Assembly (NCBI RefSeq): GCF_009857745.1
Contig: NZ_WWEN01000002.1
Coordinates: 620,001-684,000, forward strand
From: Thalassovita mangrovi
Lineage (GTDB): Bacteria; Pseudomonadota; Alphaproteobacteria; Rhodobacterales; Rhodobacteraceae
DNA length: 64,000 nt
Reading direction: 5' to 3'
Part shown: positions 44,134 through 52,347 of the stretch, piece after piece
How positions within the stretch are numbered: the stretch's first letter is position 1
Layout: the number at the start of each line of letters is the position of its first letter
Program-made: the position numbers and the translations under genes
The notes under the pieces: generated by a model
What the model was told of the DNA's origin: nothing
Database searches by the model: none
The model's input: the letters and a program-made list of their open reading frames with translations, nothing else

Positions 44134-44808
44134 CTAACCTCTGGTATCCGCATTCAACTCGGCGATGACCGTTTCGCCCGCGATCATCGTCTGTCCGATG
44201 CTGACCATCGGAACCACCCCTTCGGGCAGATACACATCGAGCCGCGACCCGAAGCGGATCAGCCCGAACCGTTTGCCGGTCTCGGTGTCGTCGCCCGGCT
44301 TCACGAAACAGACGATGCGCCGCGCCACCAGCCCGGCGATCTGCACGACGGCCAGATCGCGGCCATCCTCCATCCGGATGCACAGGCTGTTGCGTTCGTT
44401 ATCGACGCTGGCCTTGTCCAGCGACGCGTTGAAGAACTTGCCGGGGCGATAGGCGACCGCGGTGATCGTGCCGGAAATCGGGGCGCGGTTCACGTGACAG
44501 TTGAAAACGCTCATGAACACGCTGACCCGTGTCAGCGGGGTGTCGGCCATCCCGAGCTCAGTCGGCGGAACCGCCTTTTCGATCAGCGAAACGATTCCAT
44601 CCGCCGGACTGACGATCAGCCCCTCGCGATCCGGCGTGACACGTTCCGGATCGCGGAAGAAATAGTAACACCAGATCGTCAGGATGACGCCGATCCAGCC
44701 GAGGATATCCGACAGAAGGAAAAGCCCGACGGTAATCGCGGCAAAGATCGCGACAAACTTGCGCCCTTCCGGATGCATCGGTTTGATGAAAGTGCCCAGC
44801 ATGTTCAT
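44134..44808 (-). CDS. psd: Phosphatidylserine decarboxylase (short form)
   Basis: 224 residues. An N-terminal hydrophobic segment is followed by [15 protein letters not shown], the [16 protein letters not shown] region and the [11 protein letters not shown] self-cleavage site, where the serine becomes the pyruvoyl cofactor and splits the protein into two chains. It decarboxylates phosphatidylserine to PE. First gene of the psd-pssA-pmtA operon. Confidence 0.95.
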   Translation of the reverse strand: MNMLGTFIKPMHPEGRKFVAIFAAITVGLFLLSDILGWIGVILTIWCYYFFRDPERVTPDREGLIVSPADGIVSLIEKAVPPTELGMADTPLTRVSVFMSVFNCHVNRAPISGTITAVAYRPGKFFNASLDKASVDNERNSLCIRMEDGRDLAVVQIAGLVARRIVCFVKPGDDTETGKRFGLIRFGSRLDVYLPEGVVPMVSIGQTMIAGETVIAELNADTRG

Positions 44809-44825
44809 TGCGATCGTTCCCCGAG

Positions 44826-44840
44826 GTCAGTTGGACTGAC
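44826..44840. promoter_or_regulatory. Small palindrome upstream of psd
   Basis: GTCAGT and ACTGAC flank TGG, a perfect 6-bp-armed repeat 18 bases before the psd start codon. It may be an operator or a 5' UTR stem near the ribosome site; too short for more. Confidence 0.35.
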
Positions 44841-45098
44841 TTATTATGATGTTCGTATTTGAAAGCAATGCTCCAAGGCAAATTCCGGTTTGGGCCGTCC
44901 TTGCCTCCGGAGATGTCCGCGTTTCGCAGATTGCTCCAATTCTTGCCCCTTGCAGTATGCGATAATTCGGGCGCGTTCCAGCCCCACACTGCAAATGATC
45001 CCGATGACGGCAATCCGCCGGTTTCTCTCTCGCACGAACTGGGTGCTCATGCCTCACGCCCGGCAAACGGACGCGAAATGTAACAAAAACATGTCATA

Positions 45099-45134
45099 AA
45101 CTCAGGTTTATTTCAGGTTTTTCGTACCTGAGTT
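45099..45134. promoter_or_regulatory. 9-bp inverted repeat with extra half site
   Basis: AACTCAGGT (45099-45107) and ACCTGAGTT (45126-45134) are perfect reverse complements. A third TCAGGT half site (45113-45118) lies between them in direct orientation. It sits 90 bases before the calcium-binding protein gene: a good candidate binding site for a dimeric regulator. Confidence 0.45.
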
Positions 45135-45224
45135 GGTTGGGCGAAAGGCGAGAAACGTGCACCACTTCCGCGACCCCCGGACAAATCCGTCCGGCAGGAT
45201 ACAGGTATGAAAAGGAAGACCCCG

Positions 45225-46736
45225 ATGTCCCAAGAAAGCGAAGATCACTACATTTTCACCTTCGACGCAAACAACGCGATCACCGCGGTGATCGAAGTGG
45301 ATGCGTTTGGCAACGAAGAGAACGATCCGATCGGAGCCGATGAGACCTACGAACTGATCGAAGGGCGCGTGGTGAAAACCGAGACCGACGAAGACGGGAC
45401 CGAAACCACGGTCTATGAACAGGACCCGGACACCGGCCTGTGGTCCGAAGTCAGCGATTCCGAAACGGACGGCGAAGACGACGCGGCCGAAAGCGGCTAC
45501 GGCATGGGCGACGGCGACCGTTATATGTTCACCTTCGACGATACCGGCACCACCGTGCTCGGTCTGAGCGAAGTGCATGACGACGGTTCCATCGAACCCG
45601 AATGGATTTCGCCGAACGAAACCTACCAGGTGTCCGGCGACTACGTGGTCGAAATCGAAACCGATCACAGCACCCAGGAATGGACGATTTTCCAACTGGA
45701 GGCTGAGACCGGCTATTACGTGGGCGTGGCCGAGGGCTATGGCGCCCTGGACATGACCGCGCTGGACGACATCGTGGCCGCCGCGGCGACCAGCACCGAT
45801 TATCAGCGCGACGACAATGACGACTACTATGAGGATTCCGGCGACGACGACGAATTCCACGGCGAAGACGGCGACGATGGCGACGATTACTATCACGGGG
45901 GCGAAGGCCAGGATGGCGTCACCTATGTCGGCACCACCAACACCCAGGTCGACCTGCGGCTGACCGAAGCGCAGAACACCGGCCACGGCTATGACCTGTT
46001 CGACGGGATCGAGGACATCGAATCCGGCGAAGGCGACGACCACCTGGAAGGCAACGAGCAGCACAACCATCTGCGCGGCAACAGCGGCTCCGACTATCTG
46101 TCGGGCTGGGAAGGCGACGACTCGCTGGAAGGTGGCGAAGGCCATGACACGCTGTCCGGCGGCGACGGCAACGACTCGCTGAGCGGCGGGGATACCGAAA
46201 CCGACCTGTCCGACAACATGTATGGCGGCGCAGGCAATGACACCATGGACGGCGGCTATGGCAATGACGCGATGTATGGCGGCCTGGACGACGACGACAT
46301 GATCGGCTGGTTCGGGGCCGACACCATGGCGGGCAACGAGGGTCATGACCACATGAACGGTCATGCGCTGTCGGATCAGATGTTCGGCGGCGACGGCGAT
46401 GACTTCCTGAACGGCGGTTACGGCCACGACCGGCTGAACGGCGGCGCCGGGGCCGACCAGTTCTTCCACCTTGGGGTCGAAGGCCACGGGTCGGACTGGA
46501 TCCAGGATTACAATGCCGCCGAAGGCGACGTTCTGGTCTTCGGCAACACCGAAGCCACGGCAGACCAGTTCCAGGTCAATTTCGTCGAAACCCCCTTCGC
46601 AGGGCAGGCGGATGTCGAGGAAGCCTTCGTGATCTATCGCCCGACCGGGCAGATCATGTGGGCGCTGATCGATGGCGCCGAACAGGAACAGATCAACCTG
46701 ATGATCGGCAGCGAAACCTTCGACCTGCTGGCCTGA
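45225..46736 (+). CDS. Acidic RTX-like calcium-binding protein
   Basis: 503 residues from ATG 45225 (AAAGGAAGA just upstream). The N-terminal ~190 residues contain two similar units, each opening with a Y-[IM]-F-T-F-D strand and containing [DN]ETY[EQ] and a V-V-K/E-x-E-T-D strand. A very acidic linker follows, then at least seven hemolysin-type nonapeptide units (GGxGxDx, such as LSGGDGNDSLSGGD and MYGGAGNDTMDGG) at ~275-420, ending in a GADQFFHLG...D-L-x-x-F-style closing domain. RTX proteins bind Ca2+ and are exported by type I secretion; no exporter genes are nearby. A strong terminator follows. Confidence 0.85.
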   Translation: MSQESEDHYIFTFDANNAITAVIEVDAFGNEENDPIGADETYELIEGRVVKTETDEDGTETTVYEQDPDTGLWSEVSDSETDGEDDAAESGYGMGDGDRYMFTFDDTGTTVLGLSEVHDDGSIEPEWISPNETYQVSGDYVVEIETDHSTQEWTIFQLEAETGYYVGVAEGYGALDMTALDDIVAAAATSTDYQRDDNDDYYEDSGDDDEFHGEDGDDGDDYYHGGEGQDGVTYVGTTNTQVDLRLTEAQNTGHGYDLFDGIEDIESGEGDDHLEGNEQHNHLRGNSGSDYLSGWEGDDSLEGGEGHDTLSGGDGNDSLSGGDTETDLSDNMYGGAGNDTMDGGYGNDAMYGGLDDDDMIGWFGADTMAGNEGHDHMNGHALSDQMFGGDGDDFLNGGYGHDRLNGGAGADQFFHLGVEGHGSDWIQDYNAAEGDVLVFGNTEATADQFQVNFVETPFAGQADVEEAFVIYRPTGQIMWALIDGAEQEQINLMIGSETFDLLA

Positions 46737-46742
46737 TCGAAA

Positions 46743-46772
46743 AAAGGGCAGCCCTTCGGGGCTGCCCTTTCC
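46743..46772 (+). terminator. Terminator of the Ca-binding protein gene
   Basis: AAGGGCAGCCC pairs with GGGCTGCCCTT around a TTCG-type loop, flanked by A and T runs on either side. It lies seven bases past the stop. Confidence 0.9.
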
Positions 46773-46861
46773 TTTCGGCGTCCGCGGCCCGGCAGATGCC
46801 AAAGGCGCAGTGCCAGATGAGATTTCTTTGTGACGGCTTGTCCCCCAGCCCCAGCAAAGAA

Positions 46862-46893
46862 AAAGCCCGGGGTCTTGCGCGCCCCGGGCTTTG
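46862..46893 (-). terminator. Terminator of gapR
   Basis: AAAGCCCGGGG pairs with CCCCGGGCTTT, and on the minus strand the stem is followed by a T-rich TTTTCTTTG tract. It begins just past the gapR stop. Confidence 0.85.
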
Positions 46894-46897
46894 CAAC

Positions 46898-47158
46898 TCA
46901 GGCCATGCCGAGCGCTTCTTTGTACATTTCCAGCACCGCCTCTTCCTCGGCGATGTCGTCCTTGTCGCGCTTGCGCAGCGCGATCACCTTGCGCATCACC
47001 TTGGTGTCGTAGCCGCGGCCCTTGGCTTCGGCCATCACCTCTTTCTGCTGTTCGGCGATGTCCTTCTTTTCCATCTCCAGCCGCTCGTAGCGCTCTATAA
47101 ACTGGCGCAGCTCGTCTGCGGTCACGCGATAGCTGGCGTCGATATTCGTCTCATCCAT
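46898..47158 (-). CDS. gapR: GapR nucleoid-associated protein (DUF2312)
   Basis: 86 residues, matching the small helical GapR family: RVTADELRQFIERYERLEMEKKDIAEQQKEVMAEAKGRGYDTKVMRKVIALRKRD in overview. In Caulobacter, GapR clamps overtwisted DNA ahead of moving polymerases and helps topoisomerases. Highly charged, no cysteines, cytosolic. Stand-alone gene with its own terminator. Confidence 0.93.
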   Translation of the reverse strand: MDETNIDASYRVTADELRQFIERYERLEMEKKDIAEQQKEVMAEAKGRGYDTKVMRKVIALRKRDKDDIAEEEAVLEMYKEALGMA

Positions 47159-47316
47159 GAAGCTGCCTCCGTCTGGTTTTGTTCTTCCCTAGCGCCCTGC
47201 CCCGCTCGCCGCAAGTGGCGCCTGCCTGCGCGGCCTGCGAAATTGCGCCACGTTGCCAAGACGCCGCCGATCCGTTACGCCCGTCAAGACGCGCAATGAA
47301 GGACGGAGAAGGTGCG

Positions 47317-47532
47317 ATGGAGGGATTGATCTGGGGCGGTGCCGCGATTTCGGTGGCCGGGCTTGCCGGTCTGCTGTGGTGCATCTTCAAGGTCGCTTCC
47401 GCGAAACGCGCCGGGCTGAGCGAAGACGAGCTGCGCGAGGCGGTCAAGCGGGTGGTGCCGATCAACATGGCGGCGCTGTTTTTGTCGGTGATCGGGCTGA
47501 TGATGGTGATCCTGGGGATCTTCCTGGCCTGA
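47317..47532 (+). CDS. Small two-helix membrane protein
   Basis: 71 residues from ATG 47317, with GGAGAAGG upstream; ATG 47296 is an alternative. Two transmembrane helices (LIWGGAAISVAGLAGLLWCIF and NMAALFLSVIGLMMVILGIFL) flank a charged loop (AKRAGLSEDELREAVKRVVP). The pattern is conserved in this bacterial family; the function is unknown. Its stop touches the convergent FadJ-like gene. Confidence 0.75.
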   Translation: MEGLIWGGAAISVAGLAGLLWCIFKVASAKRAGLSEDELREAVKRVVPINMAALFLSVIGLMMVILGIFLA

Positions 47533-49629
47533 TCACTCCGGAATCGTGCGGCGGTTGCGGCCCAGCCGGTTCAGCACATCGAATTCCTCGCCATTGCGGA
47601 CCAGCGCGGCGATACCCGGTTCGGGATCGAAGATATCCGGCGCGGCATCGGTCAAACGGCGCAGTTCCTGCAACACCGTGAACAGCCCGGCCATGTCGGC
47701 GGCTTTCATCGGGCCGCCCCGGGGACGCGGGAAACCGTGGCCCAATATCATCGCCGCATCGATGTCGGACGGGCGCAGCGCCGCGCCGCTGCGCAGCAGT
47801 TTCGCGCCCTGATTGGCCATCGCGGCGATGCAGATCAGTTCGATCTGGCGCTCGGACGGGGCCGCACCCCTGGAAGGTTCCAGCCCCAAAATGGCCGCGA
47901 TATCGGGATCTTCGTGATCGCCCAGGTGTTCGTCCCAACCATAGAACCCCGCGCCCGCGCGCAGCCCGGTGCGCCCGGCATCGACCAGATTTTGCAGCGG
48001 GGCGCGGAACCCGGTGGGGTAAGCAGCGTGATCGTGCAAAAGCTCCAGCCGTTTCAGCGCCACGTCCAGCCCCAGCCGGTCCAGCGCCCGGAACACGCCG
48101 TTGGGCAGACCGAAGCGGATCAGCGCCCGGTCGACCGCATAGGGGCTGGCGCCCTGTTCCACCGCGAACCAGGCGGCCGCGCGCAACGCGCAAAGCATCG
48201 CTTCGCCCAATGTGCCGCCGCCGGTGCCGCAGCGCAGGACGGTGCGGCCCAGCCCGGTGGCGAAATCGGCGGTGGTAACGATGGTCGCGGGATCGTTCTG
48301 AAGACCGGGAATGACCTCGGCCAGCGGGGCCGATGCCGGGGCGGTGTGGAAATGCAGCCCGATCACCCGTTCGGGATGGGTGGTGACCATGGCGATATCG
48401 GCGATCGGCAACAGCGCCGAATTCGTGGCCAGAATGGCATCCTCGCCGACGACCTGATCCAGCGCGGCGAAGACCTGCGCCTTGGTCTTGGGATTTTCGG
48501 CCACCGCCTCGATCACCATACCGGCGGAGGCAAGCCGGGTCAGGTCGGTGGTCAGATCGACCTGACGGTCCAGAACGGTTTCGGCCCCCTCGCGCGGGTT
48601 CAGCGCATCGAGCACCGCGGCGATGCGCGAGCGGGCTTCCCGCAAAGCTTCGGTGCTGCGTTCGAACAGGATCACCTTGTGCCCCGCCGCCGCGGCCTGC
48701 GCCGCGATCGCGGTGCCCGAAGGCCCGCCGCCAACCACGCCAAGCGCGGCGATCCGGTGCGACCCGGCCTGCAGCCGTTCGGGGAAATTCGGCGCCCGAT
48801 GGATCGCCTGATAGGCATGGCGCAGCCCCTTGGAATAGGGCGCGTCGCGGCAATCCTCCACCGCCGCCTCCTCGAAGGCCAGGCCAGCATCGAAGGGCAT
48901 GATCAGGCTGGCCTCGACGCAATCGATCAGCCGGGTGTCGGGCGGGCGGTCCTGCCCGTCCAGATCGTGGCGCGCGCGTGAAATCGCCGCCTGGAACGCC
49001 GCCGGATCGGCAAACCCGTCGCGGCGGTCGCGGCTGCGGCGCAACCGCTCGGGATGCGCGGCCAGGTCGCGCGCCAGGGTTTCCGCCGCCTCCTCCGCGC
49101 CGCCCGACACGATCCGGTCGGACAGGGCTTCCAGCCCCTCGGCCTCCACCGGCACCAGCCGCGGCGCCCGGATCAGATCGAGGCTGAGCCCGGCGCCGAT
49201 CAGCCGCGGCAGAAGCTGGGTCGCCCCGGCCTCGGGCAGCAGCCCCATCGCGAAACTTGGAAAGCCCAGCAGGCTGGCCCGGTCGGCCACCCGCGCATGG
49301 GCCGCCAGCGCCAATTCCAGCCCGCCGCCCAGAACCCGGCCATGCAGCGCCGCGACGACGGGTTTGCCGCTGTCTTCGACCACACGGCACAGGTCCGACA
49401 GCGTGGGTGCCTCGGGCGGGGTTTCAAGATCGGCGAAATCGACACCGGTGGAAAACCCGGCCCCGGCGCCGCGCAGCACGATGGCGATGACGGATGGATC
49501 GGCGTTGCAATCGCCGATCCGGTCGATCAGGGCGGCGCGCAGGTCGCGGGACAGCAGGTTGGCCGGACCGTTGTCCAGCGTCAGAACCGCAACGCCGTCG
49601 CGATGATCGACCTCAATCAGTTTCGCCAA
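47533..49629 (-). CDS. FadJ/FadB-like enoyl-CoA hydratase/HAD fusion, divergent
   Basis: 698 residues from a TTG start with TGAGGTAG upstream. A crotonase domain (1-~190), then a 3-hydroxyacyl-CoA dehydrogenase (~295-580) and C-terminal region, as in the fatty-oxidation alpha subunit. The oxyanion block GGGLELAL keeps one glutamate, but the second catalytic position (PET in FadB) reads PSF. The dehydrogenase keeps the His-Glu dyad (GLHF...LAEV, 12 apart), yet GFIxNR is replaced by GTLGEA. No thiolase partner (FadA/FadI) is adjacent. It may act on unusual acyl-CoAs or lack one of the two activities. Confidence 0.85.
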   Translation of the reverse strand: MAKLIEVDHRDGVAVLTLDNGPANLLSRDLRAALIDRIGDCNADPSVIAIVLRGAGAGFSTGVDFADLETPPEAPTLSDLCRVVEDSGKPVVAALHGRVLGGGLELALAAHARVADRASLLGFPSFAMGLLPEAGATQLLPRLIGAGLSLDLIRAPRLVPVEAEGLEALSDRIVSGGAEEAAETLARDLAAHPERLRRSRDRRDGFADPAAFQAAISRARHDLDGQDRPPDTRLIDCVEASLIMPFDAGLAFEEAAVEDCRDAPYSKGLRHAYQAIHRAPNFPERLQAGSHRIAALGVVGGGPSGTAIAAQAAAAGHKVILFERSTEALREARSRIAAVLDALNPREGAETVLDRQVDLTTDLTRLASAGMVIEAVAENPKTKAQVFAALDQVVGEDAILATNSALLPIADIAMVTTHPERVIGLHFHTAPASAPLAEVIPGLQNDPATIVTTADFATGLGRTVLRCGTGGGTLGEAMLCALRAAAWFAVEQGASPYAVDRALIRFGLPNGVFRALDRLGLDVALKRLELLHDHAAYPTGFRAPLQNLVDAGRTGLRAGAGFYGWDEHLGDHEDPDIAAILGLEPSRGAAPSERQIELICIAAMANQGAKLLRSGAALRPSDIDAAMILGHGFPRPRGGPMKAADMAGLFTVLQELRRLTDAAPDIFDPEPGIAALVRNGEEFDVLNRLGRNRRTIPE

Positions 49630-49744
49630 GGGGCTACCTCATTCCGAAACGGCGGGTCGCAACAGGCGACACCGCCGGGATCTTCCCGGCAGTGTGGAAA
49701 GGGTTGGGTCAAAACGCAAGCCTCGGGCGGGCGCGCGACCCAAG

Positions 49745-49960
49745 TTATACGGGCATGTTGTCGAACATATCTTCGACCGCTTCGTCTTCGAGATCGTAAT
49801 CCAGCTGCTGCAGCCGCTGCGGCACCTTGAAGCCCTTGGCCTTCATCTGTTCGACCGTGGCGTGAAGCTGCGCCTGCATTTCCTTGTGGGCGCTTTCGTC
49901 GGCCGCTTCGATTTCGGCCTCCAGCTTCTCGATCAGGTCCAGGAATTTCTGTTCAGACAT
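49745..49960 (-). CDS. Small acidic helical protein
   Basis: 71 residues, with GGAGGACCC ahead of the ATG. Almost entirely helical, with a coiled-coil-like start (KFLDLIEKLEAEIEAADESAHKEMQAQL in overview) and an acidic C-terminus ending DMFDNMPV. No cysteine and no known domain; conserved-looking but of unknown function. It lies 55 bases downstream of the DksA-like gene and is probably cotranscribed. Confidence 0.72.
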   Translation of the reverse strand: MSEQKFLDLIEKLEAEIEAADESAHKEMQAQLHATVEQMKAKGFKVPQRLQQLDYDLEDEAVEDMFDNMPV

Positions 49961-50015
49961 GGCGGGTCCTCCTCCGGTTGCCGTGGTCGGTGATGTCTCT
50001 GAGCCGCGGCGCGCC

Positions 50016-50339
50016 TTAATGCGCGGCCGCGCAAGCCTTGCAAAACGGCGTCGCGGGCAGCACGTCGAGCCGGTCTGCGGAAATCTCGGCGCCGCATTGG
50101 GTGCAAAAACCGTATTCGCCGTCGCGTATGCGCTTCAGCGCCGCGCGGATGCTTCTGATCTCATCCTGCCCGGCCAGTCCCAGATGTTCCAGAACTTCTT
50201 CGCCTTCCTGTTCGATGGCGGCGTCGTCCCAGTCCTTGGCATGCGGGGTGTCCAGTTCGGATTCGATCGTATGCAACCGGCTGTCCAGTTCGGACAGGCG
50301 CTTCAGCAAAACGGCCTTGCGGTCTTCGATTTTCGTCAT
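50016..50339 (-). CDS. TraR/DksA family zinc-finger regulator
   Basis: 107 residues. An N-terminal coiled coil (RKAVLLKRLSELDSRLHTIESELD) with an acidic tip (KDWDDAAIEQEGEEV) and a C4 zinc finger (FCTQCGAEIS...FCKACAAAH). The acidic tip is what DksA proteins insert into the RNAP secondary channel. Second DksA-like protein of the window, longer than the first. The pairing with the blh sulfide operon, 146 bases away and divergent, may be coincidental. Confidence 0.9.
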   Translation of the reverse strand: MTKIEDRKAVLLKRLSELDSRLHTIESELDTPHAKDWDDAAIEQEGEEVLEHLGLAGQDEIRSIRAALKRIRDGEYGFCTQCGAEISADRLDVLPATPFCKACAAAH

Positions 50340-50485
50340 TTGCGCGCTCCTTGTAATTCCAACAGACGATTAAATATTTCTGGAAATGCCAGCCTTGATG
50401 CAGGTCAATATGCAAATCAGTTGAAATTACACTTGATACATATGCAGCTTTTATTATATGTTGCTATGAAACAGAGGATAGGACC

Positions 50486-51349
50486 ATGACACCCATCGTA
50501 ACCGCATTCTTCGACGAAGCCACCAACACCATTTCCTATGTCGTTCAGGATCCGAACGGGAAATCTTGCGCCGTGATCGATTCGGTTCTGGATTTCGACT
50601 ATTCCTCGGGCCGCACCGACACCAAGTCGGCGGACGCGATTGTCGCCTTCGTCCAGGAAAACGACCTGCAGGTCGAATGGCTGCTGGAAAGCCACGTCCA
50701 TGCCGACCACCTGTCGGCCGCGCCCTATATCCAGGAAAAGGTCGGCGGCAAGATCGGCATCGGCGATCGCATCAAGATCGTGCAGGACACCTTCGGCAAG
50801 GTGTTCAACGAAGGCACCGAATTCCAGCGTGACGGCAGCCAGTTCGACCAGCTGTTCGTCGAAGGCGACAGCTTCCATATCGGTCAGCTGCGCGGCGACG
50901 TTCTGCACACCCCGGGCCACACCCCGGCCTGCCTGACCTACGTGATCGGCGACGCGGCCTTCGTGGGCGACACGCTGTTCATGCCCGATTTCGGCACCGC
51001 GCGCTGCGACTTCCCGGGCGGGTCGTCGGAAGTGCTCTATGCCTCGATCCAGAAAATCCTGGCGCTGCCCGACGAAACCCGCATCTTCGTCGGCCACGAC
51101 TACAAGGCGCCGGGCCGGGACGAATACGCGTGGGAAACCACCGTCGGCGAACAGAAGGCGAAGAACATCCATATCGGCGCTGGCAAGTCGAAAGAGGAAT
51201 TCGTCGAAATGCGCGACACCCGCGACGCGACGCTGGCCATGCCCAAGCTGATCATCCCGTCGCTGCAGGTGAACATGCGCGCCGGTCAGATGCCGCCGGC
51301 AGACGAACAAGGCGACGTGTTCCTCAAGGTGCCCGTCAACAAGCTCTGA
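50486..51349 (+). CDS. Blh-like MBL persulfide dioxygenase
   Basis: 287 residues. Metallo-beta-lactamase fold with HVHADH at 70-75, HTPGHTPACLTY, GDTLF...FGTARCDFPGG and GHDY, the ETHE1-type set for a mononuclear iron site that oxidises glutathione persulfide. It matches the ETHE1 part of Blh from bigR operons of Agrobacterium and Xylella, where a DUF442 domain is fused; here that domain is a separate gene downstream. The start is ATG 50486 with GGATAGGACC. Upstream 50438-50464 contains ACATAT/ATATGT arms that could be an operator. Confidence 0.9.
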   Translation: MTPIVTAFFDEATNTISYVVQDPNGKSCAVIDSVLDFDYSSGRTDTKSADAIVAFVQENDLQVEWLLESHVHADHLSAAPYIQEKVGGKIGIGDRIKIVQDTFGKVFNEGTEFQRDGSQFDQLFVEGDSFHIGQLRGDVLHTPGHTPACLTYVIGDAAFVGDTLFMPDFGTARCDFPGGSSEVLYASIQKILALPDETRIFVGHDYKAPGRDEYAWETTVGEQKAKNIHIGAGKSKEEFVEMRDTRDATLAMPKLIIPSLQVNMRAGQMPPADEQGDVFLKVPVNKL

Positions 51350-51366
51350 GCGCATAAACGAAAAGG

Positions 51367-51408
51367 AGCCCCAGCCCACCGGAGCGAATAGCGGTGGCTG
51401 GGGCTTTC
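51367..51408 (+). terminator. Hairpin between blh-like and YeeE genes
   Basis: AGCCCCAGCC-ACC (51367-51380, one bulged C) pairs with GGTGGCTGGGGCT (51393-51405), then TTTCTG. It may reduce but not abolish expression of the transporter genes. Confidence 0.75.
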
Positions 51409-51444
51409 TGCGCTTAAAACACTATCAACAGGAAAGGAAACGCG

Positions 51445-51882
51445 ATGTTGGAGAATATTCCCGTCGACTGGATCTGGGGTCTGGTCGGAGGTTTGCTGAT
51501 CGGGCTCGGGGGCGCGGTCTATCTGCTGGCCAATGGCCGCATCATGGGCGCCAGCGGCATTATCGGCGGTCTGGTCGACCGCAGCGGCCTGGACACCTGG
51601 AAGGAGCGCGCCGCGTTCCTGGCGGGCGTGTTCCTGCTGCCGATCCCGCTTTACCCGCTCTATCGCGCGGTCGACACCCATATCACCAGCAATATCGCGG
51701 TGATCATCGTCGCCGGCCTGCTGGTCGGCATCGGCACCCGGATCGCCAATGGCTGCACCTCGGGTCACGGGGTCTGCGGGATTTCGCGCTTTTCGCTGCG
51801 CGGCATCGTCGCCACCGTGTTCTATATCATGGCCGGCGGTATCGCCGTGATCATCTTCCGTCACATGCTGGGGTGGGTCTGA
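51445..51882 (+). CDS. YeeE/YedE family transporter, half 1
   Basis: 145 residues, four membrane helices. The GNGCTSGHGVCGISRFSLR segment carries the conserved cysteines of the YeeE/YedE (DUF395) thiosulfate/sulfur transporters. The split form uses two overlapping small genes; this is the first. GGAAAGGAAA ribosome site. Its stop overlaps the next start (TGATG). Confidence 0.9.
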   Translation: MLENIPVDWIWGLVGGLLIGLGGAVYLLANGRIMGASGIIGGLVDRSGLDTWKERAAFLAGVFLLPIPLYPLYRAVDTHITSNIAVIIVAGLLVGIGTRIANGCTSGHGVCGISRFSLRGIVATVFYIMAGGIAVIIFRHMLGWV

Positions 51883-52337
51883 TGCGTATTATCTATGCTT
51901 TCATCGCCGGCGGCCTGTTCGGCGCCGGTCTGTTCATCTCGGGCATGACCGACACCGCCAAGGTGCAGGGCTGGCTCGACGTGTTCGGCGAATGGGACCC
52001 GACGCTGGCCTTCGTGATGGGCGGGGCGATCATCCCGATGTTCTTCGCCTGGCGCATGGTGCCCGGCCGCAAGCCGCTGGTGGGCGGCAACTTCCCGACC
52101 CCGCCGGCCCCGAACCTGGGCCGCAACCTGGTCGTCGGGTCGGTTCTGTTCGGCTTCGGCTGGGGCCTGGCCGGTCTGTGCCCGGGTCCGTCGATCGCAT
52201 CGCTGACCTATGGCGGCGTGAACCACTGGATCTTCGTCGCGGCGATGATGGTGGGCATGCTGTTCGCGCCCAAGGTGCGGGACGCGCTGGACCGGATGGA
52301 AAAACCGTCTGTAGACTCCCAGACCCCGGCGCAATAA
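51882..52337 (+). CDS. YeeE/YedE family transporter, half 2
   Basis: 151 residues from ATG 51882. Starts FIAGGLFGAGLFISGMTD and carries the second conserved cysteine block GWGLAGLCPGPSI, then ends in a polar tail. With the preceding gene it forms one sulfur-compound channel at the inner membrane. It ends 10 bases before the DUF442 gene. Confidence 0.9.
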   Translation: MRIIYAFIAGGLFGAGLFISGMTDTAKVQGWLDVFGEWDPTLAFVMGGAIIPMFFAWRMVPGRKPLVGGNFPTPPAPNLGRNLVVGSVLFGFGWGLAGLCPGPSIASLTYGGVNHWIFVAAMMVGMLFAPKVRDALDRMEKPSVDSQTPAQ

Positions 52338-52347
52338 GGCTGCGGTC

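Larger units (their letters stand above)
44809..45224. other. Gene-free region between psd and the Ca-binding protein
   Basis: 416 bases shared by two divergent genes. It holds the two inverted repeats listed separately. Short frames on both strands between 44840 and 45090 lack ribosome sites and recognisable content, and I do not accept them as genes. Confidence 0.5.

Noticed and set aside
44827-45083. Short frames on both strands in the gap between psd and the RTX-like gene
   Set aside because: No ribosome sites, no recognisable content and mutual overlap; more likely promoter DNA.
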